This document shows, one piece after another, positions 11,501 to 22,222 of a stretch of DNA of 64,000 nt; within the stretch, counting starts at the first letter, position 1, and each line of letters begins with the position of its first letter. The notes under the pieces were generated by a model. That model saw only the letters and a list, made by a program, of their open reading frames with translations, made no database searches and was not told the DNA's origin. Position numbers and translations under genes: made by a program. Origin of the DNA: Lutraria lutraria (Eukaryota > Mollusca > Bivalvia > Venerida > Mactridae); the NCBI GenBank assembly GCA_964023205.1, contig OZ026843.1, positions 9,653,093-9,717,092 on the forward strand, read 5' to 3'.

Positions 11501-13820
11501 CATAGAAAAAAGAATGTGTAAAGATGTGCATAATAATTCCATCATTCTAGTTTTATGTAAAGCAACTTAATCATATGTACGTAAACAAAATTTGTGCAAT
11601 TTGTTATCGTAAATGTAACATGGTCACATTATACCGTGATACAGATCTATTTTTTCATGTCATTAATGTCTATGAGAACATTTTAGTTCTTTTATGTCAT
11701 TCAACACTCGAACAAGAACTGATTAAAATTCAAATTTGCCAATTTACGCATAAATCACACATACATTGGTTTTATATGCACGCAAAATTAACCATATTAT
11801 ACGCCGCAGAATTTATGTCATCTTTGTATATATATTTTCTACGCTATATGAATTCGCTTGTCATTCTTAATGCCTGTCTTTCAATTACGTCTTTATCTGC
11901 TATCAGATCGCGTTAACCATCATGAGTTTATAAGTGATTTTTTCTCTTGTACCAATTTGAAGCCATACCGTGAGTGCTTTAAAATAGATTTTGAACAATT
12001 CTTCTAGCTCGGAAACGAATCATTTGAATGAAATATCGATATGACGAGAAGGTTATGTATAAAGTGCAACCATCATTTACATTTATAGGTGTTTAATATA
12101 AATTTGATTTATTCAGAGATGAATGTGATAAAATCTTTGATGAAAATATGGGAAACGGTAGACTAGAAATCTGACACATGGCTTCAAATATGATAAGCTT
12201 CGTTGTGTCGTCTGGTTTTCGTGGCAATCGGAACTGCTCGGCGTTTGTCTAAAGAAAAGTGCGTATTTCTCAGTTACGGAAATGCCCGAGACGTTACGAT
12301 TGGTTTCGTGGCTTTTTTGCAAACCTAACGACGGACGGGAGATTAGATGATTCAAGTTAATACAAGAAATTCAATATTTTAGAACAACTTGGTATAATTG
12401 TCTCTGTCGCAGAGTAATAAACTTAAAACACAGGAGGAATATAGACCTGTCGTTGAATTACGAGAAGGGGTCTGGTATTTCTGAGAAATAATGCCAAATT
12501 TTGAAATACACTGGCATAACATTATATCCTTGTTTAATTAATGTTGTTTTCCCAGGACGAGCAATACGTATTACCATGCACTAAACTCTTCAATGATTCT
12601 AAAATGTGCGTGACTCATGATCTACTAAATATTCTTTACAATATACTAGCTATGTGCATACGTGAATATAATTCATTTGCAAGAAAACATTATTGTACAT
12701 AAACAACATTGCGGGTGAGATTTGCATTAAAGTAATAATACATGTACGTACTTTCACAATTTGATAAAAATGTACTTCTGACATGAGAATGACTTTTATA
12801 GATTGCACTATTTGGTGCTATGAAATTAACCCATTAAAAGCGTGTGAATTGTGTGTCAGTGCATTCCAGTTGACGTGCTTTAATTACAGAGATATTCAGC
12901 GGTTTGTCTTCGTATAATAACCTCAGTATGCGGGTACATAAATTATGGTACTTTTAAAATCTGTAACCATACAAATACAACACACTAACAAATTATATAG
13001 CTTGTAATATACTGATGAACCATATGAACGTTGATCGCTTGTTGATGTTTCATCTGGTTTTGTTCACCTTTCCATGTGACATTACATCCTCATTTAGTGT
13101 TCACACGTGATACAAAACCTCTTGTGAATGATTAACACATTTCTGAAATCACCATATCTATTTTTGTTTTATCTTGTGATTGAATTAATAGAAAACTATT
13201 AATAATGTCATGTATCATCAATTAGTCCTTCTTTCGTCAGTTCATATATAGTCCTCAGTGTTAAAATAACAATGCTCCCTGTTCGTTTATTTCAATGTTG
13301 CATGTACACATGCGTGTAGGCCATTGTCTGTTTACTAGGAGCTAAATACGTAATGTATTGCTGATAAAAATGATCCAATACCACAGCCACAATCACTTAG
13401 CACGGTGTAAATGTTCAATAAATTATCGCACCATTTATGTGGGGATGTTTCTTCATCGCAATACCAACATTTTACCGTAGCACATGTGATAAATCATTCA
13501 TCGCGTCTCACTAAGCAGACTTTATGTGCTCAAAGTATGCCACTACAGTTGTTCAAACATTTATACTTCCATGGTTGCCAATAACAGCACGCAGTGATAA
13601 ACGTCCAACTAAGGCTACGGTTATTAACCTGTAATTAATAAACAAGAAACGCGCGGGTGCATTCACAATATTAACGTCCTTCATAAAATATTAAACCCTT
13701 TATGCAAATGATCACATGTCAGACAATAATTATCCAGGGTTTACAACGGTACCATGGACCTGTTTGTTGTTTGATATATATCCCTTGTACCAGAAACAAC
13801 ATGACACGTTGATATAAACA
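8521..13820. other. gene-free intergenic DNA
   Basis: AT-rich sequence with no recognisable gene. The longest open frames (for example 11575-11916 and 12113-12355) lack domains and start context. It contains a small palindrome at 8858-8886 and a fragment near 10095-10155 related to the 27.5-kb and 38-kb repeats ('CTTGGAGAC...GGGGCCTG'). Confidence 0.5.
8858..8886. repeat. small palindrome CCAAAGACCTATA...TATAGGTCTTTGG
   Basis: Perfect 13-bp arms around 'TAG'. The same arms occur at 14821-14859, and a related palindrome is at 14893-14941. They look like minimal palindromic insertions. Confidence 0.6.
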
Positions 13821-13824
13821 CCAC

Positions 13825-14100
13825 TGGCGTAGCTTCCTATAGGCACTGTAGGCACGTGCCTACACTTTTTCTTTAAAAAAAAAATAACAATACGAAAAGC
13901 GCAATAAAAAAGAATAGTTATTGGCTGGAAGAATGGACCATCAGAGTTCCCAGAGTTTAAACATCGTGCAGAACTGCAAGAACTTCATATCAAAGTATTT
14001 TAGGCTATTGCACCGGAAAAGCTGCAGAATGCGTCTCCGGCAATCTACGGTGTATAGATGCCCCCTTAGAAAGATGTCTACACATTATTAAAGGGCAAGT
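13825..14100. mobile_element. dispersed repeat, unclassified (copy 1)
   Basis: Contains 'GGCGTAGCTTCCTATAGGCA', followed by a body ('TTTTAGGCTATTGCACCGGA...GCTGCAGAATG...GGGCAAG') that recurs in diverged form at about 15010-15170. No coding potential. Confidence 0.45.
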
Positions 14101-14820
14101 CACAGACATACTTTATAAAAATATGTTTTGTATTGTAGACTTAACAGACACAAACAATATGAAGGCATGCTTATATACAGGAAGAAATATGTAAATTTGA
14201 TACCTTATAGAAACGGTTGTGTTGGAAATATTCAAGTGCATTAGACACAGTTTCTCACTAAACTTAATCATTTTATAGCATTATATATACTTCTACTTAA
14301 ATGAGATTCTTAAAGAAATTAAATAACACCAGCAATTAGCGATAAATTACCCAATATAGTGTACGTAGACAAACATTCCTTGCTCCTGTTATCATAATAT
14401 CTAAGGGAAGCAACTCGAACTGACTTTTGAATCCAAAAAAATTTTTCCCACGGTCCTCAGACACATCTTTACATAATATCGTTTTTGTGCTTATAATCAG
14501 CTAAATAAATGTTTGACTTTTAGATAGGGATATTAGTAAGGATAATAAATTAATGATTTGAGGCAGAAAAACAGGAAAATAAAGTCAGAATCACAATTTG
14601 TGGATTTTAATAAGGGAGATAATTTGAACGTAATGGTATGGTAATTTGGTGCAAAATTCTCCGTTATCTGAAAATAATATCTTTGATATTTCATAGATTC
14701 TTTGTCTTAGGATGATATTAAATGCATATTTATATAGAATTATCTTTAAATACGCTATACAAACAGAAAAAATATCGAATTTCAGAACTTGATTTTGAAA
14801 AAATTTAAGGTAATAAGCAA

Positions 14821-14859
14821 AGACCTATACCTATACATACATATGTATAGGTCTTTGGT
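14821..14859. repeat. palindrome with CAAAGACCTATAC arms
   Basis: Arms CAAAGACCTATAC and GTATAGGTCTTTG around a TA-rich centre that is itself near-palindromic. Same arm sequence as 8858-8886. Confidence 0.55.
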
Positions 14860-14892
14860 AATAAGGGAATACGAACAAGAATGACATTTGAA

Positions 14893-14941
14893 TGCAGATC
14901 TTACCAAGGACTTATATACATATGTATGTATATAAGTCATT
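14893..14941. repeat. related palindrome CAAGGACTTATATACAT
   Basis: Arms CAAGGACTTATATACATA and TATGTATATAAGTCATTG form an imperfect palindrome only about 35 bp from the preceding one. Confidence 0.5.
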
Positions 14942-15009
14942 GATTTTACTAAACGTTCGCAACTTTCGCAGAAAATCATTTGATAATTGAAAACTCAAAA
15001 TCAATTGGT

Positions 15010-15190
15010 CTTCATATTAAAATATGTTAGGCTATAGCACACCGGATTATGCTGCAGAAAAGTTTCATCTCTGGCAGTCTTCGGTGAAAAGATGCCCCGG
15101 TCACTCTTAGATAGGTGCCTACATATTATTATAGGGCAAGCTACGCCCCTGAACACTGTGATAAATATGTTGGAAACAACCGATCCATGT
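15010..15190. mobile_element. dispersed repeat, unclassified (copy 2)
   Basis: Diverged second copy of the body at about 13990-14100: 'TAGGCTATAGCACACCGGA...GCTGCAGAAAAG', then 'ATTATTATAGGGCAAGC'. The short frame 15092-15313 is within and beyond it and is not supported as a gene. Confidence 0.4.
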
Positions 15191-15339
15191 CAGCTTCTCA
15201 AACCATCACTGATTGCAGGTCTACTGTTCTCTGACCAGCGTGTACATTGCGAGGAAACAATCAGTGAAGTATGCGCTTATTTATTAATATTTAGATATAT
15301 ATTTCATTCTTGAATGAATTTTACAAGATGCAGATAATA

Positions 15340-15785
15340 CTGGTATATCACTTACAGCAACATAGACTGTGACATTACTTACAGCAACATAGACTGTGAC
15401 ATGACTTGCATCAACATAGACTGTGACATTACTTACATAGACTGGAACATCTTTTACAGCAACATTATAGACTGGTACATTTCTTACAGCAACATGGACG
15501 GTGACATTACTTATATCGACATAGACTGGTATAGTACTTACAGCAACATAGTCTGCGACATCTTTTACAGCAACATAGACTGGTAATATAACTTACATCA
15601 ACATAGACTGGTACATTACTTACATCAACATAGACTGGGACATTACTATTATCAATAATGGCTGGGACATTACTTACATCAACATAGACTGGGACATTAC
15701 TTACAGCAACATAGACTGGGACATGACTCACATCAACGTAGACTGGTACATTTCTTACACCAACATAGACTGGGACATTATATAC
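15340..15785. repeat. 27-bp (and 24-bp) minisatellite, about 17 copies
   Basis: Unit approximates ACATAGACTGGGACATTACT plus TACATCA, with variants. Because most units are 27 or 24 bp, both strands stay open and give repetitive peptides (for example VPVYVDVSN on the minus strand). These are artefacts of period-3 units, not a gene. Confidence 0.85.
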
Positions 15786-16074
15786 TTACAATATAACTGA
15801 CCCAAGCATTTGAAGACAGTAAAAAAGAATCAAATGTTTATATTTCAGTCTTGTTTATTTTTCACAAAAGAAACTGGAACAATATACACATACTACACTG
15901 TAGGTAAATATTACAAGCATTAAATAGTACACAGTGACAGATATGGTAAATGAATACATATACTAGCAGATATACCCTAGTACAATATCCTCAGTGAGCT
16001 GATTAATCATGTGTTCCTTTTTATAAAACCTAACATATGTATATAATAAATACATGTTTACCTAAAAGAACATA

Positions 16075-16235
16075 TACATGAATGCCGACATTATTAACCA
16101 ATCGGAACATGTATATTTATAATGTCAACATTTTTAACCAATCAGAACATGTATATAAATTTCAACATTATTAACCAATCAGAACATGTATACTTATAAT
16201 GTCAACATTACTCACCAATCAGAACATGTCTGTAT
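16075..16235. repeat. about 41-bp tandem repeat, 4 copies
   Basis: Unit around 'AACCAATCAGAACATGTATA' plus 'TTATAATGTCAACATTATT', imperfect. Each unit contains a CCAAT motif, most likely by chance. Confidence 0.75.
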
Positions 16236-16333
16236 GTAGGAATTCATGTATTGACAATAAATTATCAATCTTTCATGTACTTGGATACAGTGATCCATAA
16301 ACAAATCAATTAGTAAATAAAGAAATACGTGTA

Positions 16334-16436
16334 CAGTCAAAACTGTTAGCAGCCACCTATGAATAATGGCCACCTGTCGATAAAGGCCACATTTGGTCTT
16401 TATTGAGGATGGCCTTTAGTTTACAGGCTTGAATGC
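16334..16436. mobile_element. MITE, 'CAGTCAAACCTGTG' family, degenerate copy
   Basis: ACAGTCAAAACTGTTAGCAG start, 'AATAATGGCCACCTGTCGAT' centre and 'GATGGCCTTTAGTTTACAGG' end. A shortened relative of the elements at 22938, 23220, 42386, 46020, 46530, 49094 and 50860. Confidence 0.55.
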
Positions 16437-16478
16437 ACTTTGATGATGCATAATGTATTGTAAAAATCTTTCATTATA

Positions 16479-16685
16479 CTGTGGAATCATTTATTTTCGT
16501 TGGGGATTTAATTTCGAGGATTTCGAGCCGGTCGCCTCATCCACGAAATCAAATCCTACGAATTTATATGCAGAGATAAGGCATTATATTCAAATATCGA
16601 ATTCCACGAATTTGTGTCCCAACAAAATAACCAATTTAGTAAAATCCACGAAAAATGAGTCCAACGAAAATGAATGAAAATACAG
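16479..16685 (+). mobile_element. TA-flanked MITE, 'CTGTGGAATCAT' family copy 2
   Basis: 207 bp, TA-CTGTGGAATCAT at the left and AATGAAAATACAG-TA at the right. Same length and internal order as copy 1. The open frame across it is not a gene. Confidence 0.75.
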
Positions 16686-18299
16686 TAATTCATGATTAAC
16701 TTCACAAATAGTTTTTTAATAGAGAGAATTTATGTACAACAAAACAACAGTAATTACGTTTTGGTGATAATGACATGATATTAAGGTAAAACATTAAAAC
16801 ATGAACAACATTCTAATTGTTAAATTAATCAAAATAGATGAATGAGTACATACAGACAATACATGCACTCTCGTAATACTAGAAAATAAATCATCAGTTT
16901 CAGTAAATGGTGGATAATATATGTTTTATCTTTACACTGTTAAATAAATACAAACTCCATTAAATGAAAACAATAAGTATTTTACAAATGACGTGTGTAC
17001 GAAATAAAAGCAGCAAGCAGTACTTGTTTGTCCAATTCTATTATAAAAGTTGACATTCTGACACTTAGTGATAAATGTATGGTCCTTGTTCAGTCACAAA
17101 TGAGTTACTTTTCCCTACATGTACAGAGATTTGATATAAATGGTGCACACTAATGATTTTTATAAAACCAAAGTAGCCAGATACAAGTATAACACATTTA
17201 TAATCAACAATGTCAATAAAAAACTCATTAAACTAAGGTAAATGAAGTTTATCATTGTTTAAATTATGAATAGAAATACAGATTGCTTATTTCAATGTGC
17301 TAAAACATAATCTGTCAAATTACATCTATTATAGAATATCAAAAAAATATAAATTCATGAATTTATTTACTTTACAATTCTACAGATAAATGTATCAGTC
17401 GGTGATTTGAGAATGATGAAATGTTCGTAACATAAATATAACACATTAATATAATACATGAATACATCACATTAATGTAACACAAGAATAAAGCCATTGT
17501 TTGCTTTTCATTTTAAAACACTAAACAAGGCAGTCAGCCAACATGGTATAAACTTTCTGTATTTAATTCTGACAAATGTTAAATCAATGCTGACTATTTA
17601 TCAACAGTCAAGGATCTTAAATACAATTGGTGAACACAACATATACTTGACTTAACAATATAATCAGCAGAAAATCTTATAACTTTACATCATATGATTT
17701 GCTTAGTATAGAAATATTAAAAAAAAACATTAACAAACAAGAAATCTATTAAATGCCTATCATTTTATTACAAACAAGCCATTACTTCCACACTTCAAAA
17801 TTTTAGACTAAACTAGACAACTTAAACAACGTCTCATATAAAGTTTGAGTCAATTCAATAGGAAATTCAAGAGGAATTAAAAAATTTGTACATTATGTTT
17901 AAACCACAGATTATGCTTATTTGATAAAATTGAGCAATGAACCAGAATTCAGAAGTTGATCACATGACAGAAGGCACACAGTCTTACATTGAGCAGTGAA
18001 ATCACAAATACATAGTTCAATACAAAAATAGAATAAATTATCCAGCAATAACCAAAACTAGATAATAAACACAAACTGTGATGGATGGTGGAAAAATGGA
18101 ATTCCTTAGTTATTTGTGTCTCCATGTGTAAGAGCTGTTAGAAAGCAATACCAACCAGTGCACGAGTGCACATGCGCATCTTAGTGTAGTGGCGTCTATT
18201 TATAAATAAGAATAACAATATAAATGACAAATACAATACTGCAAAAAGTAGCTAGCAGATACATACTGATGGCAATAGCAAGCAAATACTGATTTTCAA

Positions 18300-18745
18300 C
18301 AAAAATAATAGCACAGCAAATAGATATACAATTATATGATCTATTAATAGCACAATAAATAGATATACAATTATATGATCTATTAATAGCTCAATAAATA
18401 GATATACAATTATATGATCTATTAATAGCTCAATAAATAGATATACAATTATATGATCTATTAATAGCACAATAAATAGACATACAATTATATGATCTAT
18501 TAATAGCACAATAAATAGATATACAGTTATATGATCTATTAATAGCACAATAAATAAATATACAATTATATGATCTATTAATAGCACAATAAATAGACAT
18601 ACAATTATATGATCTATTCATTATCATAGCACAATGAATAGATATACAATTATATGATCTATTCATAGCTCAATAAATAGATATACAATTATATGATCTA
18701 TTAATAGCACAATAAATAGATATACAATTCTATGATCTATTTATG
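18300..18745. repeat. 39-bp minisatellite, about 11 copies
   Basis: Unit starts GATATACAATTATATGATCT and continues ATTAATAGCACAATAAATA (39 bp). As 39 is divisible by three, minus-strand frames stay open and spell a 13-residue repeat (LLIDHIIVYLFIV). A hydrophobic low-complexity artefact, not a protein I can support. Confidence 0.88.
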
Positions 18746-18784
18746 ACATGAATGTATTTATAAATTCTAAAAATTATCTATTCA

Positions 18785-19066
18785 TTTCATCGGATTTTAA
18801 ACAACATTATTTCAGTTATATTGTAGAGGGCAGTTATCCTAACCAGCTTCCCTGGACTTCATTTGGGCCTTAACCAGTACTAACCACATTCTATCCGTAA
18901 ACTTCTGCCAAGCTACCCCACCAATAAATCAGAGGTGAAGGACAATTTAACAAAGGATGCTATACCTTCAGTCAAAGTCACGGACAGTATGAGCCATGTC
19001 TAGGGTTCGAACTCACAACCTCTTGATCAGTAGACCATGCTCTAACCACTGAGCTGACCAATCACC
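18785..19066 (-). mobile_element. tRNA-derived SINE (family A), copy 2
   Basis: tRNA-like head on the minus strand at about 18995-19066 (CAGTGGTTAGAGCATGGTCT; B-box-like GTGAGTTCGAACCC) and the same body as copy 1 ('TTAGTACTGGTTAAGGCCC', 'GAAGTCCAGGGAAGC'). Confidence 0.7.
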
Positions 19067-19451
19067 GCACAGCAAAAATGTTCGCTAAAACACAAAGATC
19101 ACAGTTTGCCGTGGTATAAACCTGTATAGAATACCTGTGGTCTAAGTCAGATAGATCTGTCATAACTATTGTCTATGAAATTTCTCAGCTAGCCGTGCTC
19201 GCCTCTAAATTTCATACACAACAGTTACTCGTGATCTATCATATACAACATCACTGTCTTAAGATTTGATTCATTAATCACTAACATCTTATAAATATGT
19301 AGTAACATTGTATTATCCGAAATGAAGTCTGATCATAACATTATATTAATGCTATAAAGAAATATTATTCTACCAGAGAAATTCCTGTAGGTCAACTACA
19401 CAAAGTTTCCATCTAAACACTGTTAGACTTTAATACGTCATGGTACAGAAA

Positions 19452-19906
19452 TAGGGCTGTGGCGAGTATCCGAGTACTCGGGAAATCACGAATCAAATTG
19501 AATAATTGAGTATGAGTAATCGTCATTACTAAGATTCGTGGTTCGCGATCTTGATTCTTAACAAATTAAAAGTGTATTCGTTGTTCTTAAAATCCCATTT
19601 CTATGAATAAATATTGTCTCATCATGGACTACTTTGTTTGCCAAGATGTCCAGTCGGTTCTTCAAATGATAATGCTGATAAATCAATTAACTGGAAGGGA
19701 TATGTATAAATTTAAACCATAGAACAATTTATATTGATTTACTTCATTATTCCAAAAAAAATAGATTTAGCTGTCTTCATGACTGCAATGTTGAAGTTCT
19801 AGATGGGTTATTTGATAACAAAAAAATCGTGATTCGATTTGTGGATCGTAAGTGTTGAATCGTGGATTGGATCGGATCGCCACTTACCCAACGATCCACA
19901 GCCCTA
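19452..19906. mobile_element. non-autonomous hAT-type element, 455 bp, 8-bp TSD
   Basis: Termini TAGGGCTGTGG and CCACAGCCCTA are inverted copies. They are flanked by an exact 8-bp direct duplication TACAGAAA (19444-19451 and 19907-19914). An 8-bp TSD and a TAGGGCTG-type end are characteristic of hAT elements. No transposase is encoded. Confidence 0.82.
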
Positions 19907-20339
19907 TACAGAAATATGACAAAATTACAATAAATGTAGAAATATCAAATAATAACAAGTATGTTTTAATATATAATCCAGCTTGTATTCTTCTATTAGT
20001 GACTAGCATACAGTTACAGTTAGTAAACTTTGTAATTTATCACAAGTTAACATTAAAATTAGCACTTGCCACTGTGTTTATTTATTTGGGTTCAACGCAG
20101 TGTTACTGTGGCTGATTCAAGTAACAACTTACCTCTAGAACTGTTCAAAAAACTATAAATCTACAATGAACTATGCAGCCAAGCATCAACATGATCACAA
20201 CATTAATGTCAGGATTCAAAGATTTGACACATTCACTTTTATCTTCAATCAAAGATTCAATTCTGACATCACAAATCAATCCATAAAACGACATTACAGT
20301 GGTCAGCTGAAACTATACCTTAATCTAACACTTGATAAA

Positions 20340-20518
20340 CAGTGCAACCTCTCCAGAGTGGCCCTCTCTTGAGAAACAACATGTCTAACACAACAGCATA
20401 TTTTTTCCCAACTGTATGATTTATTTATTAATTTAACCTCTCTAGAGCGCCATCCTCTCGATAACCAGATAATTAATTTGCTTCTCCCAAAGGGTGTTAC
20501 TTTGAAGAGGTTGCACTG
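20340..20518. mobile_element. MITE, 'CAGTGCAACCTCTCC' family, copy 1
   Basis: Ends CAGTGCAACCTCTCCAGAG and GAAGAGGTTGCACTG are inverted repeats. Interior 'CTTCTCCCAAAGGGTGTT' recurs in the other copies (30027, 30565, 41720, 48166, 53913). Confidence 0.72.
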
Positions 20519-22092
20519 TATATTAATAATCACCAAAGCTGATGTTAAACTTAGTTTACAGTTTTCTTATAATGATAATGCATGTAGTACCAAAATAATA
20601 GAATGTGTGTTAATTATTAAATATAGAATCGCAAGATAAAAGTGGAGGAGTCAATACTTTGAAACACTTTTTATCACAACAATAATCACATCTAAACGAA
20701 CCGTAAGCACAAAAAAAGAATAGAATATTTTAAAACGATAACATGCATACAACATTCAAAATGTATACCTAACAGTTGAAAAAAATCAAGATCAAATAAT
20801 GATATAATTATGAAAAATAAAAATCCTTTCCCCTTTAACTAAGGGAGACAAATCTTCTACTACAAATAATAAGTCTTGATTAACAGAGTTACTTCCCTTC
20901 TACATCACAAACTTTTGAATACACAAAAATATAATTTTGACACTGTCTTATGACTATATCATCACTCTATACCATTTTATTAAGAATATTAAAATATCAC
21001 ATTAATTCACAACTACAGAACTAAGAAGTTGAAAAGGAAACTATAAACTACATCCTTAAACTAGAATAAACACATGGTGATGATGTATACAGGGATCATT
21101 GAGCTTCGTCATTATGTATCAGTAGTCTCTCTTAACTTAAAGCTTTTTACATCAAATACAAAGAGCCAGCTTATTACATACAAGTATACATTTATTTTAA
21201 TTACTTCAAGACAAATGCTGCCCAAATACAAATTGTAAAAGGCACAGATCTTATGATAAATATATAATCCATCAGAATAACGAGTCATCTTACGACATGA
21301 AATAACTGGTTAGTTTATTAAAACATAAATTTTGGTCAGAATTTGTTGAATATATCAAACTCGTTACATGAGAGAAGCGAACACCTTATTTTTACAAATT
21401 GCACAGATCTCCTAGGGTGGCATAAAGGGGACATAGGAAATATTTTATTTATCACATGGGCACGCCATACCTACTAGTAATACATGTGTATGCGTTAGCT
21501 GCTATATGCGCATGCGATAAATACAATATTTCCTATGTCCCCTTTATCCCACCCTAGCTCTCAAGCACTTATCCCATTTATGATTAAATGAGAAGAAAAA
21601 AACAAATGCAGCCACTGTATAATATGTTAGAACAAAAACACTCAATGAATTCAAATTTTATACAAAAATAGGTTTGGTCCCATATAAGTAAATATTGTAA
21701 TCATATATTGCATTATTTCTACAACACACAGATTCAAACTACTTCATTAAAACGTTTTATCAAATGGATGAAAAAAGATAAAAAAAAAAATTTCAGTTGA
21801 GACAAAATTGAATAATTTATGTTAATTTTGTATAAAAAATATGCACAAACCAACCAAATATAGGAAATCAATCATGTATCAACATCACTATAGTTTCAGG
21901 CACATACAGATACTTCATTGAAATCTTCAACTTGGACATCTCATCATTGGTCAAACATTAGAAATGATTTTGTTTCAAGTTAAATAAAATACATAAACGT
22001 TTGTAACATGGAAATGTTACCAATATCATACGCTTGTACCGTACAGATAAATGACTCTAAAAGTTAGTTCACAATGTCATTTTGGCAAGATT
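20519..22092 (-). other. probable 3' UTR / downstream region of the myosin gene
   Basis: No gene between 20519 and the myosin stop codon. Minus-strand AATAAA hexamers occur at, for example, 21314-21319 and 21191-21196 and are candidate poly(A) signals, but the true mRNA end cannot be fixed from sequence. The 140-bp MITE at 21415-21554 lies here. Confidence 0.35.
21415..21554. mobile_element. 140-bp TA-flanked MITE with about 40-bp TIRs
   Basis: Left end GGGTGGCATAAAGGGGACAT and right end (inverted) GGGTGGGATAAAGGGGACAT continue as near-identical arms of about 40 bp and are flanked by TA. A larger relative is at 51312-51561. Confidence 0.8.
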
Positions 22093-22222
22093 TTATGGTT
22101 CAGATATAAGCATCAAATGCTTCTTCCTAGTGACCTTGACCCCTGGTATGCCAGGTTCAAGACCTTTGGCCCCTTGTTGGAATGAAACTTGTACAGATGA
22201 ATTTCCGAACTGCCCATTGCAT
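22093..22222 (-). CDS. Myo1b: Myo1b exon 30 (C-terminus and stop)
   Basis: Residues 1069-1111: [20 protein letters not shown] ... [11 protein letters not shown], stop TAA at 22095-22093. TCCACAG acceptor. The final R-K-K-H-L-(x)-L motif matches the end of vertebrate Myo1b. Confidence 0.94.

Noticed and set aside
15401..15731. Repetitive peptides (VPVYVDVSN and similar) on both strands
   Set aside because: Artefact of a 27/24-bp tandem repeat.
18252..18666. Minus-strand frames spelling LLIDHIIVYLFIV repeats (looks like a membrane protein)
   Set aside because: Produced by a 39-bp DNA minisatellite; several frames are open at once and no unique sequence flanks it.
15340..18745. CRISPR array suspected from regular tandem repeats
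   Set aside because: Units are contiguous or vary without unique spacers, the genome is eukaryotic, and no cas genes are present.
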